Below, piece after piece: positions 27,830 to 36,683 of a stretch of DNA of 64,000 nt. The stretch is from Pelomonas sp. Root1217. GTDB taxonomy: Bacteria; Pseudomonadota; Gammaproteobacteria; Burkholderiales; Burkholderiaceae_C. Both the position numbers and the translations under genes were made by a program. Each line of letters begins with the position of its first letter. The first letter of the stretch is position 1. Location: positions 245,233-309,232 of the forward strand of contig NZ_LMDC01000029.1 of assembly GCF_001425705.1 (NCBI RefSeq). Reading direction: 5' to 3'. The notes below the pieces were generated by a model, which did no database searches, was not told where the DNA came from, and saw only the letters and a list, made by a program, of their open reading frames with translations.

Positions 27830-28923
27830 CGCTTGCCGCTCCAGGCGCCGGGGAAGGTGCGTTCCGCGTTCAGGTGGTAGAGCTTGTCGACCACTGCCTT
27901 CGGCAGGGCCAGCCCCTTCACCGGCTTGTCGAGGTCGCTCACCTTGAAGCTGTCCGCCGTGTTGAAGTAGCGCCAGTGCATGCGCCACACGTCTTCGGCC
28001 TCCTTGGCCAGGGCGGCACCGTCCTGGTCCGGCGCCTGCGACATGTCGCTGCCGTAGAGCACGCGGTCCTGGTACTTGATGAAGAAGCGGCGCACGCGCT
28101 CGCGGTCCTGCTGGCTCTGGTACTGCAGCTGGCCGATGCGCGCGGCCACGTCCACCACGGCATTCGGAAAGCGGTCGAGGAAGGCGGCCAGTTCGTCCAC
28201 GTCTCGCTCCAGCGAGGCCAGGTGCACGCCGACGAAACGCAGGCCCGGGTGCGCCGCCACCATGCGGTCGCGCGCGGCCATCTGGGCTTCCCAGCTTGGC
28301 ATCTCCGGGTGCAAGGCCATGTGGTACTGCGGGTGAGCCTTGAAGTACTCGCGGTCATTGTTGACCGTCATCTGCTCCAGCGGCAGCCAGCAGTTGTGCG
28401 GCTCGCCTTGGTGGCCCAGCAGCGGGATGCCCTGTTTGGCGAAGTCGTCGAACAGCAGCGCGAAGCGGGCGTCGTCGATCATCACCAGCTTGCCGTCGCC
28501 GCCCCGCAGGCTCATGCCGATGTTCTTCCACACCTTCACGCCGACGGCACCGGCCTTCATGGCCGCCGCAACGCGCTGGCGCGTGGCGGGCAGCCAGGCC
28601 GGCTGGTCCGACCCATCCACCGGGAAGCTGGCCACCCAGGCAACGTCCTGCGGGAACTGCTTTTTCAGCTGGATGGCCACGCGCTGCTGGTCGTCCAGCG
28701 GCGGGAAGTCCGGGTAGTCGACGTTGATGGTCAGCACCTTGAACTTCTGGCGCTGCGCCGCCGCCATGAAGGCCGGCGCGGGGTTGTGCAGATGCAGGTG
28801 GATGTCGATCTTCACGACGCGCCCGTAGTCGGCCATCGTGTAGCTGGCCCCGTCTGCAGCATGCGCGGAGAAAAAGGCCGCCCCGGCAAGCAGGGCGGCA
28901 ACGGAGGAGATGAGGGATCGCAT
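27826..28923 (-). CDS. Secreted amidohydrolase-family (PF04909) metal-dependent hydrolase
   Basis: A 365-residue protein with a signal peptide (MRSLISSVAALLAGAAFFSA, cut near AHAA). The metal site is signalled by IDIHLHLHNP near the start and LYGSDMSQAP near the end, both typical of amidohydrolase-2 barrels, which include lactonases and decarboxylases of sugar acids and aromatics. HPEMPSWEAQ and GVHLASLERD supply further His residues. Being periplasmic and locked in an operon with alpha-galactosidases (ATGA overlap), it may remove a substituent from the polymer or open a sugar lactone. Deacetylation is not indicated by family knowledge and remains open. Confidence 0.78.
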   Translation of the reverse strand: MRSLISSVAALLAGAAFFSAHAADGASYTMADYGRVVKIDIHLHLHNPAPAFMAAAQRQKFKVLTINVDYPDFPPLDDQQRVAIQLKKQFPQDVAWVASFPVDGSDQPAWLPATRQRVAAAMKAGAVGVKVWKNIGMSLRGGDGKLVMIDDARFALLFDDFAKQGIPLLGHQGEPHNCWLPLEQMTVNNDREYFKAHPQYHMALHPEMPSWEAQMAARDRMVAAHPGLRFVGVHLASLERDVDELAAFLDRFPNAVVDVAARIGQLQYQSQQDRERVRRFFIKYQDRVLYGSDMSQAPDQDGAALAKEAEDVWRMHWRYFNTADSFKVSDLDKPVKGLALPKAVVDKLYHLNAERTFPGAWSGKR

Positions 28924-28941
28924 CAGTAATCCAAGTATTGC

Positions 28942-29079
28942 GGGCCGAGCGCCGGGCCGCTCCCAAGCCGGCCCGCCCTGGCGATGTGCTCGCGGCTCGA
29001 TGCCGCGAGCATCGCCGTCCCCTCGGGGGACCGGCTGGGCGCGCCCGCGTTCAGCGGGGCGGGACCGGACGAGGGGCTG
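28942..29079 (-). repeat. Structured 3' intergenic element, copy 2 (short form)
   Basis: Lies just after the stop of the TonB receptor in the sense direction of that gene, like copy 1 after the LacI gene. Read on the minus strand it keeps the same ordered blocks, with a core stem CTCGCGGC-ATCGA-GCCGCGAG between GGCGATG and CACATCGCC. The stem sequence differs from copy 1 but still pairs fully. It splits the receptor from the hydrolase gene. Confidence 0.7.
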
Positions 29080-29089
29080 CCGTTTCGCA

Positions 29090-31921
29090 TCAGAACTTGA
29101 TAGAGGCGCCGACGGTGAACGAGCGGCCATAACGGTAATAGCCTTGCGGCAGCTTCACGCTCTCGTTGCCCAGCGTGTACTCCTGTGTCGCATCGGTCAG
29201 GTTGTTGCCTTCGATGCTCAGGCGCAGCCACTTGTTGACCTCGTAGGCAATCTGGGCCGTGGCCCAGGTCACGGCCTTGGCGCGCTCGTTGAAGCCGGCG
29301 CCCAGCACATTGGTGGCGGTGACGAAGGCGTCGGTGTGGTCGGCCGTGGCGCTCATGCTCCAGGGCCCCTTCTCGTACAACACGCCGAACGACGAGGTGG
29401 CCGGGGCAATGCCCTCCAGCGCACGCTCCTGACCGCCCACCCAGCTGCGCGATTTGTTGCGGGTGTACTGAGCACGCACGCCGAAGCCGTTGTCGAACAG
29501 GTGCTGCAGGCCGATCTCGAAGCCGCGCGCGGTGGCCTTGTCGCCGTTGATCGGCCGGCTGATGTTGAACAGCCGGCCGCCCGGGGCACCGATGTTCTGG
29601 CCCGTCAGGTACTCGCTGGTGATCTGGTTCTTGATGTTCTTCTGGTAGACGGCGAATGTCAGCGCCGAGTCCTTCGCGTAGTACCACTCCAGCGACGCGT
29701 CGGCCTGGCGGGCGCTGTAGGGCTTGAGCTCGGCATTGCCGCCGAACACCTGCGTGAAGTCGCCCCAGGAGATGCTCTCCGTCGTGCTCGTGGGCGCCAG
29801 CTTGTCCACCGACGGGCGCGCCATCGTCTTGGCCGCACCCAGGCGCAGTTGCAGGTTGTCGGTGAATAGCCAGGTGAAGTTGACCGACGGCAGTGCGAAG
29901 TTGTAGCGGGTCTCCTGCTGCACGACGGACGGCGGCGCGTAGACGGCCGTGTAGTTGAACGCGCCGTTCTCGATGATGTCGGTGATCTTGGCGTCCCAGG
30001 CCTGGGAGGTCGTCTTGGTCTTCACGAAGCGCACCCCGGCGTCTGCGTTCCATCCGTCGCCCGCCAGGTCGGCCTGCACGAAGGCGGTGGTCGTCTTCTC
30101 CGTCACGCGGTAGCTTTCCAGCGGGTTCCAGGCCGGCGCCGAAGCAGCGGAGCTGTAGACACCGCCGCCCGGGCGCGGCTTGCCGTCGTAGGCCTTCAGC
30201 GCCTCGGCATAGTTGTTGACGTCGAAGCCCAGGAAGCTGCGCGGGAAGTTGCCGCTGACGCCGTCCAGGAAGCCGTTCGGGCTCAGCGTCTGGTTGATGA
30301 CGTTGCCGCCCAGCGTGCCCACGTTGATCGCGTTTTGGCCGGAGTAGTGGTCCGCGCCGGCATTGAACGAGTTGTTGATCAGGTCACGCGACTTCTTGCG
30401 GTTGGTCTGGCTCAGGCCGAACTTCAGCTGGTCGATGTTGAAGCGGTCCAGCTTCCATTCGAGGTTGGCGCTGGCGCCATCGATCTTGTCGTCGATGTTG
30501 TCGCCGGCCCGGCTGTAGTAGTGGGTGTTGAAGTCCTTGGCCGTGAACAGGCCCTGGGCCAGGCCGGTCTGCAGGTCGCGGCCGTCGGCGAAGGTGGTCT
30601 TCACGTCGGGCACGGCCGCGCCGGTCAGCTGGATGCGCGTCACGTTGGGCTGGTTCATGCGCAGCACGACATAGCTGTCGTTGCCGCCGGAGTGGCGCTT
30701 GGAGGTGGACTCGTAGATGTCACCCGTCGCCTTCAGCGTGGGCGAGAGCTTCCATTCCGCGTTGGCGCCGTACATCGCCGTGTCGACGACGCGGTATTCG
30801 GTCTTGTTCAGCAGCTCGGGGTTGAGCGCCATCTCCGGGTCGGGGTTGGCCAGCGTCAGGTCGGTGACCACGCCGTTGGTGATCTTCATGTTGGACCAGC
30901 GGCCCGGCGCATACAGCGGATAGAACGACAGCTGGTAGCCGACCTGCGGCGAGTCCAGCCGCGTCTTGAAGCCATCGACGACCACCTTCACGTCGCTGCT
31001 CGGCCGCCACTCGACCTTGCCGGAGAGCGCCATGCGCTCCTTCTTCTCCATGATGGAGCCGAAGCGGAACTGACCCGGGCCGATCAGGCCTTCCTCGTCG
31101 GGGTCGAGCTGGCCATTGCCGTTGGGGTCGATGGCGCCGCCCCAGGTGTTGCCCCAGGGCCAGAACAGCTCCGGCTTGTTCGGCGCCGGGTTGCGGCTCC
31201 AGCCGCCGTCGTTGCCGGCCGTGTCGGTGCGCACGTCGCGCTTGGCATAGACCACGCCGAGCAGCACGCCCACCTGGTCGCCAAAGGTATTGCTGTAGGT
31301 GCCCGACAGCTTGGTGCCGTTCAGGCTGCTCATCTGGTTGCGGTCGGCCTCCACGCGCAGCAGGCCGCGCTGGCCCTTCTGGTCGAAGGGGCTGGCCGAG
31401 CGCAGGTTCACCAGGCCGCCGATGGCACCTTCAACGAGGGAGGCCTGCGCGGACTTGACGACGTCGGCACCGCTGATGACGTCGGCCGGCAGCACGTCGT
31501 AGGCAAAGTAGCGGCCGGCGCTGTCGGTGCCCAGCAGGCGGTTGTTGAAGGTCGTGATCGTGTACTCGGGCCCCAGGCCGCGGATGCTGACCTTCTGGCC
31601 TTCGCCACCCGCGGTGCGCGAGATCGACACACCGGTGATGTGGCTCAGCGAGTCGGCCACGTTGTTGTCGGGAAAGCGGCCCAGCTCGGTCGCGCTGATG
31701 CTGTCCTGCACGCCGGCGGCATTGCGCTTCAGCGCAAGGGACTTCTGCAGGCTGGCGCGGGTGCCGGTCACTTCGACGCGATCCAACTCAGCGACGTCCT
31801 TGTCGGTCTTGGCGGCCTCCTGGGCAAAAGCCGGTGCGGCACCAAAAGCCGCCAGGGCGACCAGGCCGGCCAGCGCCAGCGGGTGCAGCGCGAAACCACG
31901 GGGTTGCAGGCGAGGACTCAT
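29090..31921 (-). CDS. TonB-dependent outer-membrane receptor
   Basis: A 943-residue receptor whose signal peptide ends AFA-Q near residue 32. The TonB-box zone is ELDRVEVTGTRASLQ, and the plug has ELGRFPDNNVADSLSHITGV and VSIRGLGPEYT, again the Xanthomonas/Caulobacter type. The C-terminus ends GRSFTVGASIKF with the aromatic last residue needed for barrel assembly. AAGGA eight bases upstream supports the ATG used here over one 57 bases further up. It heads the leftward operon of alpha-galactosidases and spherulin-like proteins, opposite the aga operon. Uptake of oligosaccharides made by those enzymes is the natural reading. Regulation by the AgaR-like protein is likely from the TTTCG sites upstream. 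Confidence 0.92.
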   Translation of the reverse strand: MSPRLQPRGFALHPLALAGLVALAAFGAAPAFAQEAAKTDKDVAELDRVEVTGTRASLQKSLALKRNAAGVQDSISATELGRFPDNNVADSLSHITGVSISRTAGGEGQKVSIRGLGPEYTITTFNNRLLGTDSAGRYFAYDVLPADVISGADVVKSAQASLVEGAIGGLVNLRSASPFDQKGQRGLLRVEADRNQMSSLNGTKLSGTYSNTFGDQVGVLLGVVYAKRDVRTDTAGNDGGWSRNPAPNKPELFWPWGNTWGGAIDPNGNGQLDPDEEGLIGPGQFRFGSIMEKKERMALSGKVEWRPSSDVKVVVDGFKTRLDSPQVGYQLSFYPLYAPGRWSNMKITNGVVTDLTLANPDPEMALNPELLNKTEYRVVDTAMYGANAEWKLSPTLKATGDIYESTSKRHSGGNDSYVVLRMNQPNVTRIQLTGAAVPDVKTTFADGRDLQTGLAQGLFTAKDFNTHYYSRAGDNIDDKIDGASANLEWKLDRFNIDQLKFGLSQTNRKKSRDLINNSFNAGADHYSGQNAINVGTLGGNVINQTLSPNGFLDGVSGNFPRSFLGFDVNNYAEALKAYDGKPRPGGGVYSSAASAPAWNPLESYRVTEKTTTAFVQADLAGDGWNADAGVRFVKTKTTSQAWDAKITDIIENGAFNYTAVYAPPSVVQQETRYNFALPSVNFTWLFTDNLQLRLGAAKTMARPSVDKLAPTSTTESISWGDFTQVFGGNAELKPYSARQADASLEWYYAKDSALTFAVYQKNIKNQITSEYLTGQNIGAPGGRLFNISRPINGDKATARGFEIGLQHLFDNGFGVRAQYTRNKSRSWVGGQERALEGIAPATSSFGVLYEKGPWSMSATADHTDAFVTATNVLGAGFNERAKAVTWATAQIAYEVNKWLRLSIEGNNLTDATQEYTLGNESVKLPQGYYRYGRSFTVGASIKF

Positions 31922-32068
31922 CGAACAGTTCCTTTGATCTTGTGTATCGGGGCTGCCGTCGGGGCAGCGCGATGTCATCTGCTTTGGATGCCGGGGCAGC
32001 TCTCCCCCGGTGCGGTGTGCCGGCTCCTCGGATGCCCCTCGAACCGGCTTGACGCAAGTCTACGAATT

Positions 32069-32091
32069 CTTTCGTTTGATTTCGTATAGAG
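32069..32091. promoter_or_regulatory. AgaR/DeoR-type operator near the TonB receptor
   Basis: CTTTCGTTTGATTTCGTATAG contains direct repeats of TTTCGT at ten-base spacing, the layout of E. coli AgaR-type boxes (TTTC-TTT-TTTC pattern). It lies 148 bases upstream of the receptor start. Further CTTTCGT/ACGAAAG words at 32111 and 32129 may be half-sites. Confidence 0.6.
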
Positions 32092-32205
32092 TTTTCACGG
32101 ATGCCGAATGCTTTCGTTGAAGCATGCCACGAAAGCCTTCCACAGAGCTGACATAGGGGGAGCGACCCAAGCTATATCGAGTTTTACCCCTCGTCCGCGG
32201 GATTT

Positions 32206-32269
32206 GATATACGAAAGCGTTTCCGCCGTTGTGTTTTCGTTTTTGTTCGTTTATGCTTTCGCTCGAAAG
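32206..32269. promoter_or_regulatory. AgaR/DeoR-type operator cluster before the aga operon
   Basis: GATATACGAAAG (32206-32217), then TTTTCGTTTTTGTTCG (32234 on), CTTTCGC (32257) and CGAAAG (32264). TTTCGTATA near the receptor and TATACGAAA here are inverted copies of one another, so the two ends of the 383-base divergent control region look symmetrical. No gene is seen in this region. Confidence 0.55.
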
Positions 32270-32304
32270 TCGCAAAGACTTCGCAGACACAGGAAACACG
32301 ACCC

Positions 32305-33216
32305 ATGCAGAGCAACTGGCTCACGTACACGCTGATCACGACCCTGCTCTGGGGCGTGTGGGGCGCCTTCGCCGGCCTGCCGTCGGAGCATGGCTTCCCG
32401 GACACGTTGATCTACGTCGTGTGGGCGCTGACCATGATCCCGCCCGCCCTCGTCGTGCTGGCCCGCAGCGGCTGGCGCATCGAGCGCGACCGCCGCTCCG
32501 TGGTGCTTGGCCTGACCGTGGGCCTGCTGGGCGCTGGCGGCCAGATGCTGCTGTTCCGTGCGGTGCAGTCGGGCCCGGCCTACCTGATCTTCCCGATCGT
32601 GTCGCTGTCGCCGGCGCTGACGATCGCCCTGTCCTTCGGCCTGCTGGGCGAGCGCACCGGGCGCCTGGGCATGGCCGGCATCGCCCTGGCGCTGTGCTCG
32701 CTGCCGCTGTTCGACCTGCAGCTCGGCCAGGGTGGCGCCGGTCTCGGCACCTGGTTTGTGCTGGCCCTCATCGTGTTGGTGGCCTGGGGCCTGCAGGCCT
32801 ATTTCATCAAGTTGGCCAACGCGGGCAGCAGCGCCGAAAGCATCTTCTTCTACATGACCGTCGGTGCCCTGGCCTGCGTGCCGGTGGCGCTGGCGATGAC
32901 CGACTTCTCCCAGACCATCAACTGGGGCTGGCAAGGGCCGGGCCTGGCCGCCGTGACACAGGTGCTGAACGCCATCGGCGCGCTGACGCTGGTCTACGCC
33001 TTCCGCCATGGCAAGGCCATGGTGGTGTCGCCCCTGGTCAACGCTGGCGCGCCGCTGCTGACGGCCGTGCTGTCGATGGCTCTCAGCGGTGCGACGCCCA
33101 GCGGCAGCAAATTGCTGGGTGTGGCGCTCGCCTTGCTGGCCGCGCTGCTCTTGGCGCTGCAACCCGAAGTGCCCACTTCTTCCTCATCCCAACCCGTTCA
33201 AGGAGACGCCGCATGA
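32305..33216 (+). CDS. EamA/DMT-family transporter
   Basis: A 303-residue inner-membrane protein with about ten hydrophobic segments in two similar halves, as in the drug/metabolite transporter superfamily (SLLWGVWGAFAG-like start, GGQMLLFRAVQSGPAYLIFPI and QAYFIKLANAGSSAESIFFY as half markers, AFRHGKAMVVSPLVNAGAPL near the end). AGGAAA precedes the ATG by about ten bases. It is first in the aga operon and its stop overlaps the agaZ start. Its place suggests uptake of galactosamine, N-acetylgalactosamine or a small oligosaccharide, replacing the PTS or AgaP permeases of other bacteria; this is inference from context only. Confidence 0.85.
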   Translation: MQSNWLTYTLITTLLWGVWGAFAGLPSEHGFPDTLIYVVWALTMIPPALVVLARSGWRIERDRRSVVLGLTVGLLGAGGQMLLFRAVQSGPAYLIFPIVSLSPALTIALSFGLLGERTGRLGMAGIALALCSLPLFDLQLGQGGAGLGTWFVLALIVLVAWGLQAYFIKLANAGSSAESIFFYMTVGALACVPVALAMTDFSQTINWGWQGPGLAAVTQVLNAIGALTLVYAFRHGKAMVVSPLVNAGAPLLTAVLSMALSGATPSGSKLLGVALALLAALLLALQPEVPTSSSSQPVQGDAA

Positions 33217-34505
33217 AGCTCATGCTCGACCTCGTGCGCCGCCACAAGCAAGCCGCAAACAGCGCCCGTGGCGACACCGCCATTGGCATCCCGTCCGTCT
33301 GCTCCGCCCACCCGGTCGTCATCGCCGCCACGTTGCGCGAATGCGCCGCGCAAGGCCGGCCGGCCCTCATCGAGGCCACATCCAACCAGGTCAACCAGGA
33401 CGGCGGCTACACCGGCATGACGCCGCTGGACTTCCGCCGCTACGTGATGGACATGGCCGCGCTCGAGGGCCTGCCGCCCGAGCTGCTGCTGCTGGGCGGC
33501 GACCACCTCGGCCCCAACGCCTGGCGCAAGCTGCCCGCCGAGGCCGCCATGGCCAAGGCCGAAGTCATGGTGGCGCAGTACGTGAGCGCAGGCTTTCGCA
33601 AGATCCATCTCGATTGCTCAATGAGCTGCGCCGGCGACCCGGTGCCGCTGCCTGAACCCGAGATCGCCGCCCGCGCCGTGCGCCTGGGCCGCGCCGCTGA
33701 AGCTGCGTGGCGCGACGCGCCCGACCGTGGCGACCCGCCGGTCTACGTCATCGGCACCGAAGTGCCCGTGCCCGGCGGCGCGCATGAAGACCTGGGCGAG
33801 CTGGCGGTCACATCGCCCGAGGCCGCCGCCTCCACGCTGGAACTGCACCGCGACGCCTTCGCCCGCGCGGGGCTGGACTTGGCCTGGGAACGCGTCGTCG
33901 CCATGGTCGTGCAGCCCGGCGTGGAGTTCGACCACCACAAGGTCATCGACTACCGCCCCGAGAAGGCGCAAGCCTTGAGCGCCTTCATCGCGAGCCAGCC
34001 CGGCCTCGTCTTCGAAGCCCACTCGACCGACTACCAGACCCCCGAGCACCTGGCCCAACTGGCCCGTGACCACTTCGCCATCCTCAAGGTCGGCCCCGGC
34101 GTGACCTTTGCGCTGCGCGAGACGCTGTGGGCGCTGGCCGCCGTCGAGCGCGAATGGGTCGGCAAGGGCGAAGGCCTGGTCGACACCGTGCTGGGCGTCA
34201 TGCGCGCCGAGCCCGAGCATTGGCGCGGCTACTACCAGGACCCGGCGCGGCTGGACGTGGACCTGTCTTACTCCCTGAGCGACCGCATCCGCTACTACTG
34301 GGCCCACCCCGCCGTGCGCGAGGCCTGCCGGACCATGCTGGCCCGCCTGGACGCCGCACCGCCGCCGCTGACGCTGCTCAGCCAGTACCTGCCCCGCCAG
34401 TACGAGGCGGTGCGCGATGGCCGCATCACCACCGGTACCGATTCCCTGCTGCGCGACGGCGCCGTCCAAGCCTTGCGCCCCTATCTGCACGCCTGCGCCG
34501 CCTGA
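33213..34505 (+). CDS. agaZ: Tagatose-1,6-bisphosphate aldolase-associated protein AgaZ/GatZ
   Basis: The 430-residue protein matches the AgaZ/GatZ/KbaZ family: IGIPSVCSAHPVVIAATL, EATSNQVNQDGGYTGMTP, LLLGGDHLGPNAW, KIHLDCSMSC, IGTEVPVPGGAHE and a C-terminal RIRYYWAHPAV. In enteric bacteria GatZ/AgaZ is needed for full activity and stability of the class II aldolase GatY/AgaY, and some authors assigned it a tagatose-6-phosphate kinase role. No GatY or AgaY partner is in the window, so it must be elsewhere or this protein works alone. AAGGAG before the ATG and overlap with the transporter gene support the start. Confidence 0.92.
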   Translation: MKLMLDLVRRHKQAANSARGDTAIGIPSVCSAHPVVIAATLRECAAQGRPALIEATSNQVNQDGGYTGMTPLDFRRYVMDMAALEGLPPELLLLGGDHLGPNAWRKLPAEAAMAKAEVMVAQYVSAGFRKIHLDCSMSCAGDPVPLPEPEIAARAVRLGRAAEAAWRDAPDRGDPPVYVIGTEVPVPGGAHEDLGELAVTSPEAAASTLELHRDAFARAGLDLAWERVVAMVVQPGVEFDHHKVIDYRPEKAQALSAFIASQPGLVFEAHSTDYQTPEHLAQLARDHFAILKVGPGVTFALRETLWALAAVEREWVGKGEGLVDTVLGVMRAEPEHWRGYYQDPARLDVDLSYSLSDRIRYYWAHPAVREACRTMLARLDAAPPPLTLLSQYLPRQYEAVRDGRITTGTDSLLRDGAVQALRPYLHACAA

Positions 34506-34507
34506 AC

Positions 34508-35686
34508 ATGACGCTTCTTCATCTCGACCCCACCGACCTCGACCATCGCGGCGCTGCGCACACGGCCCGTGAGATTGCTCAGCAGCCTGCCGTCTGGCAG
34601 ACCGTCTACGCCCAACTGCAGGCCGAGCGCCCTGCCCTCGACGTCTTCCTCGCACCCCTGCTCGCCCTGCCTCAATTGCGCATCGTGCTGACCGGCGCCG
34701 GCAGCTCGTCCTTCATCGGCCAGTGCATCGCGCCGGCCCTGCTGCGCCACCTCGGCGCACACCCCGGTATCCGCGTCGAGGCGCTGGCGACGACCGACAT
34801 CGTCTCCAGCCCCGACCAATGCCTGCAGGCCGAAGTGCCGACGCTGCTCGTCTCCTTCGCCCGCTCCGGCAACAGCCCCGAGAGCCTCGCCGCCGTCGAC
34901 TTGGCCGACCAATTCATCAAGACATGCCACCACCTCGTCATCACCTGCGCGGCCGACGGCACGCTGAACCGCCGCATGGCCGGCAAGTCCAATGCGCGCG
35001 TGCTGCTGCTGCCTGATGAAACCAACGACCGCGCCTTTGCGATGACGTCCAGCTTCAGCGGCATGCTGCTGGCCGCCGTCTGGGCCTTCGACCTGCCGCT
35101 AGCACCCGTAGCCGATCTGGCCCGCGCGGCGCAGACGCTGGCTGAAGGCGAAACCGACCGCCTCTATGCGCTGACCGACAAGCCTTTCGAGCGCTTCGTC
35201 TTCCTCGGCAGCAACACGCTGCTGGGCCTTGCGCGCGAGGCCGCGTTGAAGATGCTGGAGCTGACCGACGGCAAGCTCGTTGCGATGGCCGACTCGACAC
35301 TGGGCTTTCGCCACGGCCCCAAGACCATCCTCAACGACAGGACGCTGGTCGTCATCATCCTGTCCAACGACCCCTACACCCGCCAGTACGACCTCGACCT
35401 GCTGCGCGAACTGCGCCAGCAGGGCCCGGCCCGCGTGCTGGCCCTGCGCACGTCGGCACTGAACGGTGCCGAGGCCCCGCATGCCGATGACGTGACCCTG
35501 GCCCTGCCCGCCAGCGCGCCCGACCTGGCGTTGGCGCCCGTGGCCCTGGTGTTCGCGCAATGCCTGGCCCTGCTCGCCTCGCTGCAACTCGGCATCACGC
35601 CGGACAACCCCAGCGCCTCGGGCACCGTGACCCGCGTCGTCAGCGGTGTCACCATCCACCCCGTGAACCAGCAGCAGCACCCATGA
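34508..35686 (+). CDS. agaS: Galactosamine-6-phosphate deaminase/isomerase (SIS domain) AgaS
   Basis: A 392-residue cytoplasmic enzyme with two SIS sugar-isomerase domains. LTGAGSSSFIGQCIAPALL and SFARSGNSPESLA form the first sugar-phosphate site; FLGSNTLLGLAREAALKMLEL, GFRHGPKTIL and the C-terminal ITPDNPSASGTVTRVV complete it. The family converts galactosamine-6-phosphate to tagatose-6-phosphate and ammonia. It begins two bases after the agaZ stop and overlaps the kinase gene by ATGA. With kinase, AgaS and AgaZ together the route from galactosamine to tagatose phosphates is set, but no N-acetylgalactosamine-6-phosphate deacetylase gene is present. Confidence 0.92.
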   Translation: MTLLHLDPTDLDHRGAAHTAREIAQQPAVWQTVYAQLQAERPALDVFLAPLLALPQLRIVLTGAGSSSFIGQCIAPALLRHLGAHPGIRVEALATTDIVSSPDQCLQAEVPTLLVSFARSGNSPESLAAVDLADQFIKTCHHLVITCAADGTLNRRMAGKSNARVLLLPDETNDRAFAMTSSFSGMLLAAVWAFDLPLAPVADLARAAQTLAEGETDRLYALTDKPFERFVFLGSNTLLGLAREAALKMLELTDGKLVAMADSTLGFRHGPKTILNDRTLVVIILSNDPYTRQYDLDLLRELRQQGPARVLALRTSALNGAEAPHADDVTLALPASAPDLALAPVALVFAQCLALLASLQLGITPDNPSASGTVTRVVSGVTIHPVNQQQHP

Positions 35687-36639
35687 GCGGACTTTTCCTC
35701 GGCATCGACGGCGGCGGCACCAAGACCGCCTTCGTTCTCGTGGACGAGACCGGCCGCCTGCTCGCCCGCCACGAGTCGACGACGAGCTACTACATCGAGA
35801 TCGGCTTCGACGCGCTGCGCGCCCTGCTGCGCGACGGCGTCCAAGCCGCGCTGCGCCAGGCCGGCGTGGCGGCCAGCGACATCAACTACACCTTCGCCGG
35901 CCTGCCCGCGCATGGCGAGGACAGCGAGCTGCTCGCCACCTTCGACGCCCTGCTCACCGGCGTGGTGCCGCACAGCCGCGTCGGCAACGACATGATCTGC
36001 AGCTGGGCCGGGTCGCTGGCCGGCGCCGACGGCATCAGCCTCGTCGCCGGGACCGGCTCCATCGCCTATGGCGAATGGATGGGCCGCGGTGCGCGCTGCG
36101 GCGGCTGGGGCGAGGTCTTCGGCGACGAAGGCTCAGCCCACTGGCTGGCGCGCGAGGTGCTGGCGCTGTTCTCGCGCATGGCCGACTACCGCGCCGAGCC
36201 CGGCCCGCTGCTCGGCCTGGTGCGCGAGCACTTCGAACTGAAGCACGACCTCGACCTCTGCGGCGAGATCAACGGCAGCGCCGCGCGCAGCGAGCTGGCC
36301 CAGGTCGCCCGCCTGGCCACGGCTGCCGCCAACGCAGGCGACGTGCTGGCCCGCCAGCTGCTCGTGCGTGCGGGGGATGAGCTGGCCGCTCTCGCCGCCG
36401 GCGCGGCGCGCAGTCTCGGTGTCACCGGCATCCAGGCGGTGCCGGTGTCCTATTCCGGCGGCGTGTTCGCGGCCGGCGAGCTGGTGCTGGGGCCGCTGCA
36501 GGCGGCGCTGGCGCGGCGACTGCCGGGGTCGGTGCTGAAGACGCCACGCTTCGGGCCGGAGCTGGGCGCTGCGCTGTATGCAGCACGCCTGGCCGGCCGG
36601 CCTTTGCCGCCCGAGGCACTGGCCCGCCTCGACGGTTGA
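35683..36639 (+). CDS. agaK: BadF/BcrA-type amino-sugar kinase, probable AgaK
   Basis: A 318-residue ATPase of the BadF/BadG/BcrA fold used by N-acetylglucosamine kinases. The phosphate-1 motif GIDGGGTKT is at residues 7-15; SLVAGTGSIAYG and GGWGEVFGDEGSAHWLAREVL are the phosphate-2 and sugar-binding regions. The operon of agaZ, agaS and an AgaR-like regulator argues for galactosamine or N-acetylgalactosamine phosphorylation at C6 by ATP. Such a kinase replaces PTS uptake when the sugar enters unphosphorylated through a permease such as the EamA protein. The start overlaps the agaS stop. Confidence 0.85.
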   Translation: MSGLFLGIDGGGTKTAFVLVDETGRLLARHESTTSYYIEIGFDALRALLRDGVQAALRQAGVAASDINYTFAGLPAHGEDSELLATFDALLTGVVPHSRVGNDMICSWAGSLAGADGISLVAGTGSIAYGEWMGRGARCGGWGEVFGDEGSAHWLAREVLALFSRMADYRAEPGPLLGLVREHFELKHDLDLCGEINGSAARSELAQVARLATAAANAGDVLARQLLVRAGDELAALAAGAARSLGVTGIQAVPVSYSGGVFAAGELVLGPLQAALARRLPGSVLKTPRFGPELGAALYAARLAGRPLPPEALARLDG

Positions 36640-36654
36640 GCGGTCGATATCATT

Positions 36655-36677
36655 CGAAAGCCCGCTCCGCCTTTCGT
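36655..36677. promoter_or_regulatory. TTTCG inverted pair before the DeoR-family regulator
   Basis: CGAAAG (36655-36660) and CTTTCGT (36671-36677) face each other across the 44-base gap before the regulator gene. They match the words of the divergent control region and suggest autoregulation. Confidence 0.45.
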
Positions 36678-36683
36678 CACCGC

